Part shown: positions 10,101 through 18,135 of the stretch, piece after piece | Layout of the letters: every line of letters begins with the position of its first letter | How positions within the stretch are numbered: position 1 is the first letter of the stretch | NCBI GenBank assembly: GCA_945957385.1 | Contig: CAMFKP010000020.1 | Location: 1-56,981 of the forward strand | DNA: 56,981 bases | Source of the DNA: an uncultured Aeromonadaceae bacterium | GTDB lineage: Bacteria > Pseudomonadota > Gammaproteobacteria > Enterobacterales > Aeromonadaceae | Direction: 5' to 3' | Notes under the pieces: generated by a model | Database searches by the model: none | What the model was told of the DNA's origin: nothing | Seen by the model: only the letters and a program-made list of their open reading frames with translations | Made by a program: the position numbers and the translations under genes

Positions 10101-10774
10101 TACGCCAGCAACGGCGTCTGTGCCATCGCCGGTCGCACTGCCAGCTCAGGCCGATCAATCAACCACTGCAGTTCATCGAGCAATGCCGCCGGGCCTGACC
10201 ATAGTGCCCGCACTGATCGCACCAGCGTTGCCGGAGCCGGATAAAAATGCTGGCGCCAGAAATCACAGACCGCCTGTAAGCGCAGCGCCCCCTCGTCAGT
10301 AAGCAGTTCGTTAGTGAACAGGGCGCCTGATTCAAACGCATTCTGTTTTAGCATGCGCTGGCAAAAACCATGGATCGTGAAAATCGCCGCCTCGTCCATC
10401 TGCCGCTCCGCCGCCAACAAACGGGACGCAGCCCACGGGTGATCACCCACCTCGGATAACAGGGCTGCCAACAAGGGATCCCCGGCCGCCGTACCGCGTA
10501 AAAACGCCAGCCGCGCCTGATGAATCCGTGTCCGGATCCGGCCTCGCAGCTCCTCGGTCGCCGCCTCGGTAAACGTTACGACCAGTATCTCCGGCACCGC
10601 CAGAGGACGAGCAAAAGCCGTCAACTCGCCGTGAGCATCGGCCGGACCATGGCCCAGCAGCAGACGCAAATAGAGTCCGGTGATGGTATAGGTCTTGCCT
10701 GTTCCGGCTGAGGCCTCGATCAAGCGAACACCGGTCAGCGGAAAGCGCAAGGGATCAAGAGACTGTGGCATCAT
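7181..10774 (-). CDS. recB: Exodeoxyribonuclease V beta subunit RecB
   Basis: RecB is the 3'-5' helicase and only nuclease of RecBCD. The protein has 1197 aa (E. coli 1180). It shows UvrD-type helicase motifs: Walker A ASAGTGKT (21-28), motif Ia VTFTEAATEELR, Walker B DEFQDTD (385-391) and motif VTIHKSKGLEYPLVFLP. The C-terminal nuclease carries the metal-binding triad GFID...DYK (D1091, D1104, K1106), equivalent to D1067/D1080/K1082 in E. coli, and GTLLHTLFE with the upstream His. All catalytic residues are present. The ATG at 10774 overlaps the recC stop by ATGA. Unlike E. coli there is no ptrA between recC and recB. Confidence 0.97.
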   Translation of the reverse strand: MMPQSLDPLRFPLTGVRLIEASAGTGKTYTITGLYLRLLLGHGPADAHGELTAFARPLAVPEILVVTFTEAATEELRGRIRTRIHQARLAFLRGTAAGDPLLAALLSEVGDHPWAASRLLAAERQMDEAAIFTIHGFCQRMLKQNAFESGALFTNELLTDEGALRLQAVCDFWRQHFYPAPATLVRSVRALWSGPAALLDELQWLIDRPELAVRPAMAQTPLLAYHQQQLERIACLKTAWCTAEEAVRQQTEGVVSRYTGKNYEAWLQAIDRWARQETADYQWPEALPRFQQSVLEANLKKGAPTPQLPLFTEIEHFLATPPNLRALILQRAAEEVRHRLRQAKGREQLLSFDDLLADLDRALATPLGPQLAARVRQLYPVAMIDEFQDTDPQQYRIFHRLYAEHPEATTSLALLMIGDPKQAIYGFRGADIFTYMQARRHVTAHYTLGRNYRSSTALVNAVNTLFAQAKAPFIYEADIPFWPVDANGKADSLLLDGAAAPVLNCWWHDAQPTLNKGRYLADMAQATANQIATLLTGAGQQQVCLGARPLQAGDIAVLVRTGAEGRLVQQQLARLGVASVYLSSRDSVFAQQEAADLLLVLQACQQPESERALRAALATALFDLDATTLDVLSQDEQVWEQTVAEFRDYQHLWQRKGVLVMLQALLQRRNLAASLLGAPLGERRLTNFLHLGELLQQASAELDSDYGLLRWFSEAIAAPGSTAGEQILRLESERRLVQIVTIHKSKGLEYPLVFLPFLCAYRASDSALFHADDGLQLDLSGDPEARAEADKERLAEDLRLLYVALTRAVYACWLGLAPLRSGPGKSLITELHLSAIGYLLQRGEAGDASLLLTGLQALQQASTGVSISAPPLSPVAPLAAPTTMSRPPQVRHFERPLERNWWISSYSALSAAGDHHAEGVLAMPGFDAEAVREERVPDRVATEMMRLNPAAAPELTIFDFPRGANAGTLLHTLFEEIDFAAIHQGALRQQACPQFEGRIAQVLAQYGYDAHWMPILRRHVEAVLATELQPGLCLGTLSAEQRQVEMEFLIPMAPLDASALSALMARYDPLSRQAGRLTFPAVQGMLKGFIDLVFEHQGRWYLLDYKSNYLGADYSAYQEPALSQAMLAHRYDLQYQLYTLALHRLLQQRLPGYEPERHLGGVFYLFLRGMPQAGVWHTTVDLALLNALDALFSGEKA

Positions 10775-13700
10775 GCTGTCTGCTCCTGCTGCAAGTGGGC
10801 CGCCAGCGGTGCCAAATGTCGTTCCGTCAGCTGGATCAAGGCCGCCAGCGTCGCATCATCCAGCTCGGGATAACAGCGGCGCACATAAGGGTCGGCACCT
10901 TCACCTGGCCGATCATAACCATCATTGAATTGTTGTCGTGCCGCCTGTGCCACCGCATCTGGCTCGGCGCCGCCGAGCGCCTTGGTATACAGGGCCCAGG
11001 CCGTCTGCGGGAAAAAGGGCAAAGGTTGCATCATGCCCTGCTGCCAATCCAGCACCAGTGCCTGCAACGCCGAACGCGCCGTCACGGCATCCACAGGCTG
11101 TAACACCCACTGCTGTTTGAGATCGAACAGACGCGTTTGACCGCCTCCGCTGAGGGCCAGACACAAATGCTGGATCCAGGCCAGCAGCAGATCGCGCCCA
11201 TGCAAGGTCCCCGGTTTGTAATAGAGCAACTGCTCGCCTTGCAGCGAGAGCCAACCTTGCAACGGTGCCAGCGGCAGACCATCCGGACGGCATAACGCCA
11301 ACGGCAGGTTCACCTCTTGCTGATACACTCGCGCCAGCCAATAGGGCCGGATCCGGTCGGCCAATTCCGCCATTTGCTGATCATATTCAGCCAGCAGCTG
11401 GCGGCCAAACTCGCCCTGTGGCAACTGACCACTGAGCAGCCAGCGCTGATGTTGACGCGGCAGATCTCGCTGCTGCAGGTGCGCGTCGAGCAATGACTGT
11501 TTGAGCTGATACAGCTGCAGGTTATCGAGGCTGAAAGGCTCATTTTCCTCTAACGCCAGCTCGAGCGGTTCAAACCACACCTTCAGGCGGCGGTTGAGAA
11601 AATAGCGTGTCGGCTGTCGATAAAATCGCAACAACTCGGCCAACTCCAACACACTGCCCCACTCGGCAGGCAACGCCAGTTCAGTGCGCGCAAGATGGCC
11701 GGTAAGGGACTCAGGTGTCAACGCCGGTAGCCACTGACTGGCATAGGTAAACAAGCGGCTGCCATGCTCGGGATAGAAATAACGCGCACTGTAGGGCGTC
11801 AGGGGGTGTTCGATTACCAGATGGCGCAGCAGGCGGGCGCCGGACTCCTCATCCGGCAGCAACTCATCGCCGGCTAGCACAAAGCCCTGACGGCAATACT
11901 CCAGCAGCTCGGCCAACAACACCGAGGGCACCTTGGGCGAATTGTCCTGCTGACTAAATCCCTGATAGCTGATGTAGAGCCCTTGCTGCGCGCTGAGCAG
12001 TGCCTCCAAAAACAGATAGCGATCATCATCCCGACGCGAGCGATCGCCACGCCGTGGCGCCACCGCCAACAAGTCAAAGCCCATGGGCGCCAGGGTCCGC
12101 GGGTAAACGCCATCATTCATCCCCAGCAAACAGATTTGGCGAAACGGAATCGAGCGCATCGGCATCAGAGTACAAAAATTGACCTGACCGGCGAGGAAAC
12201 GCTGGCTTGAGCGCTGGTTTGCCAGCGCCTGACGCATCAGATCGTAAAACAGCTCCGGCGCCACCGGGTCACCGAATCCGGCCTCCTGTTGACGCTGCAG
12301 CCACTCCTCAACCAGGCCGTATACTGTGGTCAGCAAACGAGCATCGGCTTCATCCGGGCGATAAAAGTCAGCGATCAACGCCTGCAGACGTTCACGCCAC
12401 TGCGACATGGTGGCCGGTTGTTGCAAGCGCGGCAACCAGCACTCCAGCGCTTCGATGAAGGCGGCCAGCTTACCCAAGCTAACGGCCGCCTGCCCTTCGA
12501 GTTCGGCATATGGCAAGACACCAGCCACCGGCGCCCCCTCGCCCATGCCATAGCCCAGCAACATGCGCCGAAGCCCGAACAGCCAGCTGTTGGCTGCCAG
12601 GTGCGGCAGGGCGAATCGTTGCGGATCGGCTTCATCCAACCCCCAGCGCACCCCGGCCGCCTCGACCCAGTGGCGCAAGGGATGAAAACTCGACGCATCA
12701 AGCTCAAAGCGCGCCAGTACCGCCGGCACCTCAAGAATCGACAACACCTCGCCAACCCCCAGCCGTGACTGCGGCAGACGCAACAGGGCCAGCAGGCTGA
12801 GCAACAACGGGTTCTCCTGACTGGCCGAACGATCCGAGATCGCAAAGGGGATCTGGCCCCGCGCACCAAACACCGCCTGAATCGCCGGACTATAGGCATT
12901 CACATCCGGCATCATCACCACCACCTCTTTCGGTGTGAGCGTCGGGTCAGCCTCAAACATGGCCAGCAGTTGATCATGCAGCACTTCCAGCTCGCGCATC
13001 GCGCCGTGGCAGGCATGGATCTGTAACGAGCGATCATCCACTGCGATGGCGGTCTTGTGTGTACTGCGATCGGGATCTGTTAACACACCGCCCCTGTCGG
13101 TCAGATCGAGTACATCCTGCTGAATAGCGGCCAGCAACGGCGCAGGCCGATCCGTATCATCGCAGCGCTCTGCAAACACCGGGATCTCGTTGGCATCCAG
13201 CTCCAGCAGCTGTTGCAGGTAGTCTCGCCCCTGCTTGCCCATCGAGGCCAGTAGCGGATTGACCGGACCTTGATACTGGTCGATGTCGACACCGGGTTTC
13301 AGGCGACGGGCCAGATGCGCCAGGGCACGCCGATCAAGAATATCGCCCCAGTAATGCCGGCATGGATTGGTGATGAACAAGTGCACATCAATCTTGTCAG
13401 CCAAACGATGCAGCGCTTCGACATAGCGCGGCGGTAACGCCGAAATGCCAAACACCAGCACGCGTGCCGGCAAACGCTCACTCAGATCCTGGCGGCTGGC
13501 CAGGGCGTCGATGAAGTCGGCAAACAGGTTGGCTCTGTGATAGCCGCTGCTGGCCAACGGCACAATACGATCCACCAACTCGCGCCAGAGCTCGGGCTGC
13601 CACTGCTGTTGCGTAGCACCCGCCAGCTCCGGGGCCAACCCTTCGCCTCGCTCCCAGGCCGCAATCCAATCAGGACGATAGACCAGATATTGGTCAAACA

Positions 13701-14109
13701 AATCGGCAATCTGCTGCGCCAACTGCCATAACCGCAACGACTCGATCGGAGCGCCATCGGGCTGCAGGTAATGACGAAGGGGGGCAAAGTGCTCTCGCGT
13801 CAACAACGTCGGCAACAACACCATCAGATGCCAGCTCATCGCCGCCTTGTTGTAGGGACTGCTGGCCGGCACATCATCCAGCACCCGGGTGAACATTTGC
13901 CAGATGAAGCTGGCCGGCAAGGGAAACTCGACATTCGCGGCAATGCCAAACTCCCGGGCCAACTCAAGTCTGAGCCACTGCGCCATGCCCGGGCTCTGTA
14001 CCAGGATCTGCTCCTTGGCCAGCGGGTGAGTCAGCGGCGCCACCTTCAACAGGTGCACCAGCATGGTACGCAGTACAGAAAGCTGATTGGAAACGTGCAG
14101 TGTCAGCAT
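10771..14109 (-). CDS. recC: Exodeoxyribonuclease V gamma subunit RecC
   Basis: RecC is the Chi-recognition and scaffold subunit of RecBCD. It is a helicase-fold protein with degenerate motifs. The protein is 1112 aa from the chosen ATG. The frame is open 40 codons further, but MLTLHVSNQLSVL matches the start of known RecC (MLRVYHSNRLDVLE), followed by ILVQSPGMAQWLRLEL and FPLPASFIWQMF. The internal stretch FCTLMPMRSIPFRQICLLGMND is also typical. GGGAA lies about six bases upstream of the ATG. First gene of recCBD; its promoter must lie in the 220-bp divergent gap before the DUF2750 gene. Confidence 0.95.
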   Translation of the reverse strand: MLTLHVSNQLSVLRTMLVHLLKVAPLTHPLAKEQILVQSPGMAQWLRLELAREFGIAANVEFPLPASFIWQMFTRVLDDVPASSPYNKAAMSWHLMVLLPTLLTREHFAPLRHYLQPDGAPIESLRLWQLAQQIADLFDQYLVYRPDWIAAWERGEGLAPELAGATQQQWQPELWRELVDRIVPLASSGYHRANLFADFIDALASRQDLSERLPARVLVFGISALPPRYVEALHRLADKIDVHLFITNPCRHYWGDILDRRALAHLARRLKPGVDIDQYQGPVNPLLASMGKQGRDYLQQLLELDANEIPVFAERCDDTDRPAPLLAAIQQDVLDLTDRGGVLTDPDRSTHKTAIAVDDRSLQIHACHGAMRELEVLHDQLLAMFEADPTLTPKEVVVMMPDVNAYSPAIQAVFGARGQIPFAISDRSASQENPLLLSLLALLRLPQSRLGVGEVLSILEVPAVLARFELDASSFHPLRHWVEAAGVRWGLDEADPQRFALPHLAANSWLFGLRRMLLGYGMGEGAPVAGVLPYAELEGQAAVSLGKLAAFIEALECWLPRLQQPATMSQWRERLQALIADFYRPDEADARLLTTVYGLVEEWLQRQQEAGFGDPVAPELFYDLMRQALANQRSSQRFLAGQVNFCTLMPMRSIPFRQICLLGMNDGVYPRTLAPMGFDLLAVAPRRGDRSRRDDDRYLFLEALLSAQQGLYISYQGFSQQDNSPKVPSVLLAELLEYCRQGFVLAGDELLPDEESGARLLRHLVIEHPLTPYSARYFYPEHGSRLFTYASQWLPALTPESLTGHLARTELALPAEWGSVLELAELLRFYRQPTRYFLNRRLKVWFEPLELALEENEPFSLDNLQLYQLKQSLLDAHLQQRDLPRQHQRWLLSGQLPQGEFGRQLLAEYDQQMAELADRIRPYWLARVYQQEVNLPLALCRPDGLPLAPLQGWLSLQGEQLLYYKPGTLHGRDLLLAWIQHLCLALSGGGQTRLFDLKQQWVLQPVDAVTARSALQALVLDWQQGMMQPLPFFPQTAWALYTKALGGAEPDAVAQAARQQFNDGYDRPGEGADPYVRRCYPELDDATLAALIQLTERHLAPLAAHLQQEQTA

Positions 14110-14329
14110 CGAGGATTCCCGAAGAGCGAAGATAACCGGCGATAGGCGGTCAATAACCGATATCTTATTGAAACAGATTGGTTTTGTAGAGGCTACCACG
14201 CCTAAGAGCCTAAGATAAGCCGGTCGCACGTTTGCCAGGCCGGGATCGGCATGGCGTCGGTTTTGGCTTGTGCCCTCGGCGCTTTTGGTTCAGGATCGCG
14301 CAGACCAACACTACTCAAGGAATAGCGTA

Positions 14330-14692
14330 ATGAGCCAACTGACTGCCGATTTGAATGCCAACTACCAGTTGCTGATCGATGAGGCCCGCGAATCTGGCCT
14401 GTTGTGGGGTCTGCAATTCGGCGAGGATTGGGTCGTTTGCGACTCCAATGAATTTTCAGACACCGATGTGTTGCCGCTGTGGTCCAGCGAAGCGGCGGCC
14501 AAAGCCCATTGTGTCGAAGAGTGGGCAGACTACCAGCCGGTGGCTATCGATCTGGAAACCTTCTTTGAGGAGTGGGTCAATGATCTGGGCCAGGATGGCG
14601 TCCTGATCGGTACCAACTGGAATGAGGAACTGGATGGCCTGGAAGTCGAACCGCACGAACTGGCCAAGGATCTGGCGGCAGTCGACGAATAA
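14330..14692 (+). CDS. DUF2750 family protein
   Basis: A small acidic cytoplasmic protein of 120 aa with no known function. It matches the DUF2750 pattern: an N-terminal helix (NANYQLLIDEARES), LLWGLQFGEDW, then LPLWSSEAAAKAHCVEEWADYQP and FFEEWVNDLGQDG...GTNW near the C-terminus. No catalytic motif, signal peptide or membrane segment is seen. AAGGA lies eight bases before the ATG. It is divergent from recC and directly upstream of bluB (28-bp gap), so the two are probably co-transcribed. Confidence 0.8.
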   Translation: MSQLTADLNANYQLLIDEARESGLLWGLQFGEDWVVCDSNEFSDTDVLPLWSSEAAAKAHCVEEWADYQPVAIDLETFFEEWVNDLGQDGVLIGTNWNEELDGLEVEPHELAKDLAAVDE

Positions 14693-14720
14693 TCCCTTAC
14701 GGCACCAGGACGAAACCGGC

Positions 14721-15461
14721 ATGAACACGAACGCATTTGAAGATGACCAGCGACAAGGCCTCTATCGTGCCATTTACGAACGGCGCGATGTGCGTTCGCA
14801 GTTTTTGCCGGATCCGGTGCCGGAAGCCGTACTTGCCCGCTTGCTGCACGCAGCCCACCATGCGCCATCGGTCGGTTTTATGCAGCCTTGGGACTTTATC
14901 CTGATCGACGATCTGGCAATCCGCACTCAAGTCAAAGCCCTGTTCGACGAAGCGAACCTCAGCGCGGCCCAACGCTTTGCCAAAGAAGGGGACCCGCGAG
15001 CACGGCTTTATCCGCAACTGAAGCTCGAGGGCATTCTTGATGCGCCGTTAAACCTGTGCATTACCTGCGACCGTCGCCGCGGTGGGCCAACAGTACTCGG
15101 CCGAACGGCGATCCTGGAAATGGATTTGTTCAGCGCCTGTCTGGCCGTACAAAACTTGTGGCTAGCCGCCCGAGCCGAAGGTGTCGGCATTGGCTGGGTC
15201 AGTATTCTCGACAATCAGCGTCTGGCGGATCTGTTATCCCTACCGGAACACATCTATCCACTGGCCTACCTGTGTGTTGGCTATGTCTCCGAGTTTCTGC
15301 CGCAGCCGGAGCTGGCTAGTCGCGGCTGGCAACAACGCTTGCCCCTCACACAGCTGGTACACCGCAACCACTGGCAAGGCGACGCGCTCTCCCCGACGTT
15401 GAACCAGGCGCTACAGACGACCCAGATCCCTAATTACTGCCGTCAGGAGGGCATTAAATAA
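14721..15461 (+). CDS. bluB: 5,6-dimethylbenzimidazole synthase BluB
   Basis: A flavin-destructase of the nitroreductase fold that cuts reduced FMN with oxygen to make 5,6-dimethylbenzimidazole, the lower ligand of vitamin B12. The 246-aa protein has the BluB markers RRDVRSQFLPDPVP near 26-39, HAAHHAPSVGFMQPWDF near 48-64, and GRTAILEMDLFSACLAVQNLWLAARAEGVGIGWVS. The last region separates BluB from ordinary nitroreductases. The ATG at 14721 has CAGGA ten bases upstream. No other cobalamin gene is in the window, so it may serve B12 remodelling or salvage. Its last 19 bases overlap the convergent binding-protein gene. Confidence 0.87.
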   Translation: MNTNAFEDDQRQGLYRAIYERRDVRSQFLPDPVPEAVLARLLHAAHHAPSVGFMQPWDFILIDDLAIRTQVKALFDEANLSAAQRFAKEGDPRARLYPQLKLEGILDAPLNLCITCDRRRGGPTVLGRTAILEMDLFSACLAVQNLWLAARAEGVGIGWVSILDNQRLADLLSLPEHIYPLAYLCVGYVSEFLPQPELASRGWQQRLPLTQLVHRNHWQGDALSPTLNQALQTTQIPNYCRQEGIK

Positions 15462-16228
15462 CGACGGGTCAGGTGCTCAAGCTCGCCATTATTAATCAGC
15501 TCGGTCAGAATACGTTCTATTTTTGCTGCCCGGCCGACAAACGGCGATTGCCGTGATAATCCCAGGTAAATCTGCAACGGCTGATTAAATTTTAACGTCG
15601 CTTTCTTGTAATAACCTTGCAGTCGATTGTGCTGAATTAAATAATCACCTTCACTTTCCGTGCTCAAAACAGCATCAATTCTTCCCAGCGACAATTTTTT
15701 AAAATTACGCAATGCCACTGTCACATCCCGCTTATTCAGAGCCGTATCGAGATCAAAGCGTGGATTATATTTTGCACCGCGCTTAACACCTATTTCCAAG
15801 CCATAGAGATCTTCATAGCTACGAATATCCAGTGGATTATCTGCACGCAGATAAAATACTTTATTGCTTTGACGCTGATAAGGCACATTCAAGTAACGAA
15901 TATACTGTTCTCGATCGGCGGACCTAATAATATTGGTCATCAAATCAGCCTCACCACGCCGCATCATCTCCAGACAACGAGCCAGCGGTGCAGCTTTTAT
16001 CTCCAGTTTGGTATTCAGCCGTTGCGCAATCAGGCGCGCTAATTCAACATCAATCCCTGAATAAGAGCCATCCGGATTAATTATTTTCCATGGCACGCTC
16101 TCGCTGAACGCCATGATTAATGTTGCCGCAGCTTTGGGTGCATTTGAGTCGGAAGCCTTCACGGCGGATGGCGAAATAACCAACATCAATACCAATAGTA
16201 AATAACGCACTATCACACCGCTCTCCAT
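15443..16228 (-). CDS. Orphan periplasmic solute-binding protein, family 3 (amino-acid type)
   Basis: A HisJ/GlnH-like binding protein. A signal peptide (VRYLLLVLMLVISPSAVKA) is followed by SVPWKIINPDGSYSGIDVELARLIAQRL, then the EADLMTNIIRS and YEDLYGLEIGVKRGAKY segments of SBP family 3. The C-terminal part ends in LINNGELEHLTRRYL. No permease or ATPase gene is adjacent, so it may be a sensor or receptor rather than a transport part. The ATG at 16228 lacks a ribosome site. GGAGAG lies just after it, upstream of GTG codons at 16216 and 16210, so the real start may be one of these. By eye its codon use is more A/T-rich than its neighbours. It overlaps bluB's 3' end by 19 bp. Confidence 0.82.
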   Translation of the reverse strand: MESGVIVRYLLLVLMLVISPSAVKASDSNAPKAAATLIMAFSESVPWKIINPDGSYSGIDVELARLIAQRLNTKLEIKAAPLARCLEMMRRGEADLMTNIIRSADREQYIRYLNVPYQRQSNKVFYLRADNPLDIRSYEDLYGLEIGVKRGAKYNPRFDLDTALNKRDVTVALRNFKKLSLGRIDAVLSTESEGDYLIQHNRLQGYYKKATLKFNQPLQIYLGLSRQSPFVGRAAKIERILTELINNGELEHLTRRYLMPS

Positions 16229-16380
16229 GCATCGCTATCAGGGCGTTGACTGTTTATCATCAAATATATCAACAGTTCATGACACTAATGCTTGTTGTCG
16301 ATAGGTGCAATCGTCTGATGCCGCCACAGCCGCTATCGTGAGGCACGAATGCTAAATTTGCGGAGTAAGCCACATAGCAA

Positions 16381-16416
16381 ATAAAAAAGCGCTCGGCCAG
16401 TAATTAGCCAGAGCGC
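16381..16416 (-). terminator. Rho-independent terminator after the HD-GYP regulator gene
   Basis: Read on the minus strand, GCGCTC...GAGCGC with an inner GGC/GCC pair is followed by TTTTTTAT. It lies 43 bp after the HD-GYP stop and isolates that gene from the binding-protein gene downstream. Confidence 0.82.
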
Positions 16417-16458
16417 CGAGATTAAAACATATATTTACAAACTAACAACCATAACCGA

Positions 16459-17997
16459 CTAATCCGGATAACGGCGATATATCTCTTCAACCGCAGGCAA
16501 ATTGGCCAGCAGCAGCCCCGTCAACGTCGGGTCAAACTGTTTGCCAGCCCCTTGCCGGATATAATCGATGGCATCGGGAAAGCGCCAAGCAATCTTGTAA
16601 CAACGCGGACTGACCAAGGCATCCAGCACGTCGGCAATCGCCACAATGCGGCCGGCAATGTTGATCGCCTCGCCTTCCAGCCCGCGTGGATAGCCGGAGC
16701 CATCCCAGGCCTCATGGTGCTCGTGCGCAATGATGGCCCCCAGCTGCAGCGCGCGCTTATCCGACTTGCTGAGTAGTTCAAACCCAATCTGGGCATGGTT
16801 TTGCATGATGCTCCACTCATCCTCATCCAGCTTGGCCGGTTTATTCAATACCTTGTCAGGGATCCCGATCTTGCCAACATCGTGTAGTGGCGCCGCCTGA
16901 CGGATGAACTCGACATCCCGCTCCTGCATGCCAACCAACTGCGCCAGCAAGGCGGCCAGCTCGCCCACCCGCTTGACATGCGCCCCCGTCTCCTTGGAGC
17001 GCTTTTCCACCGCTTCGCCGAGAATGAAGATGGTCGAACGCTGTGTCTCCTCAATCTCCTCACGCAACAGCAGACTTTCGTAGGTGATGGCGACATTGGC
17101 GGTAAAAATCTCCAGCAGCTCACGCGCATCCGGGCTGATGCTCTCGGCAAAGGACATATAGACCACGGTCTCACTGCCGGCTTTGCTGTGGTAATAACTG
17201 GTAAAATGATGTGCACCAAACTGGCTGCGACGATCACGCAACGCCACATGGAAAGCATCTCTCACCTCGGAGGGGAGCTTGTCCACATCCTCATCGATAT
17301 GCAGTTGTGAAAAGGCCTCGGTCGCGGCCAGAACCTTCAAGTGACCATCTTCAGACGAAGCGGCATAGGCCTCTACCCGACTGGCACAGACACCATCCCC
17401 ATTGAGATTCAGTAGGAAGTTCACCTGTTCCAGCACCGCAGAGGCAAAGCGGCGCAGGTTGTGGGAGTCATAGACTTCGGTAATGGCATCAATTGCGCGC
17501 CGCAGCCCCACCCGGGCGCGTTCCAGATGCATGATGTCGCGGTAGGCGCGCAAGGCCGCATAAAAAACCGTGACCAACTTGTTGTGGGTCAGCTCGGTCT
17601 TCTCCTTGTAGTCATTGATGTCATAGGTCTTGATGACATGCTCTTCCGGTGCCTGCCCGGGCTGGCCGGTACGCAACACGATACGCACATTCCGGTTGTG
17701 CAAATCCTCACGGATGTAACGCGCCAGATCCAGACCGGCACTGTCAGTTTCCATCACCACATCCAGCAGGATCAATGCAATATCGTTGCGACTCTCCAGC
17801 ACAGAGACCGCTTCGGCAGCACTATAGCAATGCACAAAGCTGATACCCTTGCCATCGAAGCTGAAGCCGGACATGACCAATCGGGTTACTTCATGCACCG
17901 ACGGCTCATCATCGACAATCATCACCTGCCAGCGCGACAGATCATGACCAGGATCGGCCTCGGGCTCATCTTCAATGAAGAGCAAATCATCACTCAT
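16459..17997 (-). CDS. Response regulator with DUF3369 and HD-GYP domains (predicted c-di-GMP phosphodiesterase)
   Basis: A cytoplasmic 512-aa regulator. The receiver domain (about 22-145) has D29/D30, the phospho-acceptor D79 in ILLDVVM, and K131. A DUF3369-type middle domain (about 165-310) follows. The C-terminal HD-GYP domain contains LHDVGKIGIP (371-380, HD at 372-373) and HHEAWDGSGYPRGL (GYP at 435-437). HD-GYP domains with intact motifs cleave c-di-GMP, so phosphodiesterase activity is expected. The start at 17997 has AAGGAG seven bases upstream; longer starts have none. No histidine kinase is next to it, so its partner is elsewhere. A separate promoter upstream and a terminator downstream indicate a single-gene unit. 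Confidence 0.92.
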   Translation of the reverse strand: MSDDLLFIEDEPEADPGHDLSRWQVMIVDDEPSVHEVTRLVMSGFSFDGKGISFVHCYSAAEAVSVLESRNDIALILLDVVMETDSAGLDLARYIREDLHNRNVRIVLRTGQPGQAPEEHVIKTYDINDYKEKTELTHNKLVTVFYAALRAYRDIMHLERARVGLRRAIDAITEVYDSHNLRRFASAVLEQVNFLLNLNGDGVCASRVEAYAASSEDGHLKVLAATEAFSQLHIDEDVDKLPSEVRDAFHVALRDRRSQFGAHHFTSYYHSKAGSETVVYMSFAESISPDARELLEIFTANVAITYESLLLREEIEETQRSTIFILGEAVEKRSKETGAHVKRVGELAALLAQLVGMQERDVEFIRQAAPLHDVGKIGIPDKVLNKPAKLDEDEWSIMQNHAQIGFELLSKSDKRALQLGAIIAHEHHEAWDGSGYPRGLEGEAINIAGRIVAIADVLDALVSPRCYKIAWRFPDAIDYIRQGAGKQFDPTLTGLLLANLPAVEEIYRRYPD

Positions 17998-18075
17998 CTC
18001 TGGCTCCTTGTTCTGGCTGCAATTGTCCTGCCACTGACAAATCCGTTTCCTCATCAAGCAATGATTCGAGCTTAG

Positions 18076-18104
18076 TGCATATTTTGACAGCCCGTGGCTG
18101 ACAA
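18076..18104 (-). promoter_or_regulatory. Sigma-70-type promoter for the HD-GYP regulator gene
   Basis: On the minus strand TTGTCA and TATGCA are 17 bp apart, placing the start of transcription about 70 bases before the ATG. The spacer and -35 also form an imperfect inverted repeat (TTGACAGCC/GGCTGACAA on the plus strand) that could bind a regulator. Predicted by eye. Confidence 0.5.
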
Positions 18105-18135
18105 TCCGGGTAACCAGCTGATTTGGTTAGCCCTC

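Noticed and set aside
14330-14692. RraB (RNase E inhibitor) as identity of the small acidic protein
   Set aside because: Size and acidity fit, but the WGL, LPLWSS...AK and EEW/GTNW pattern is that of DUF2750, and the RraB start is not seen.
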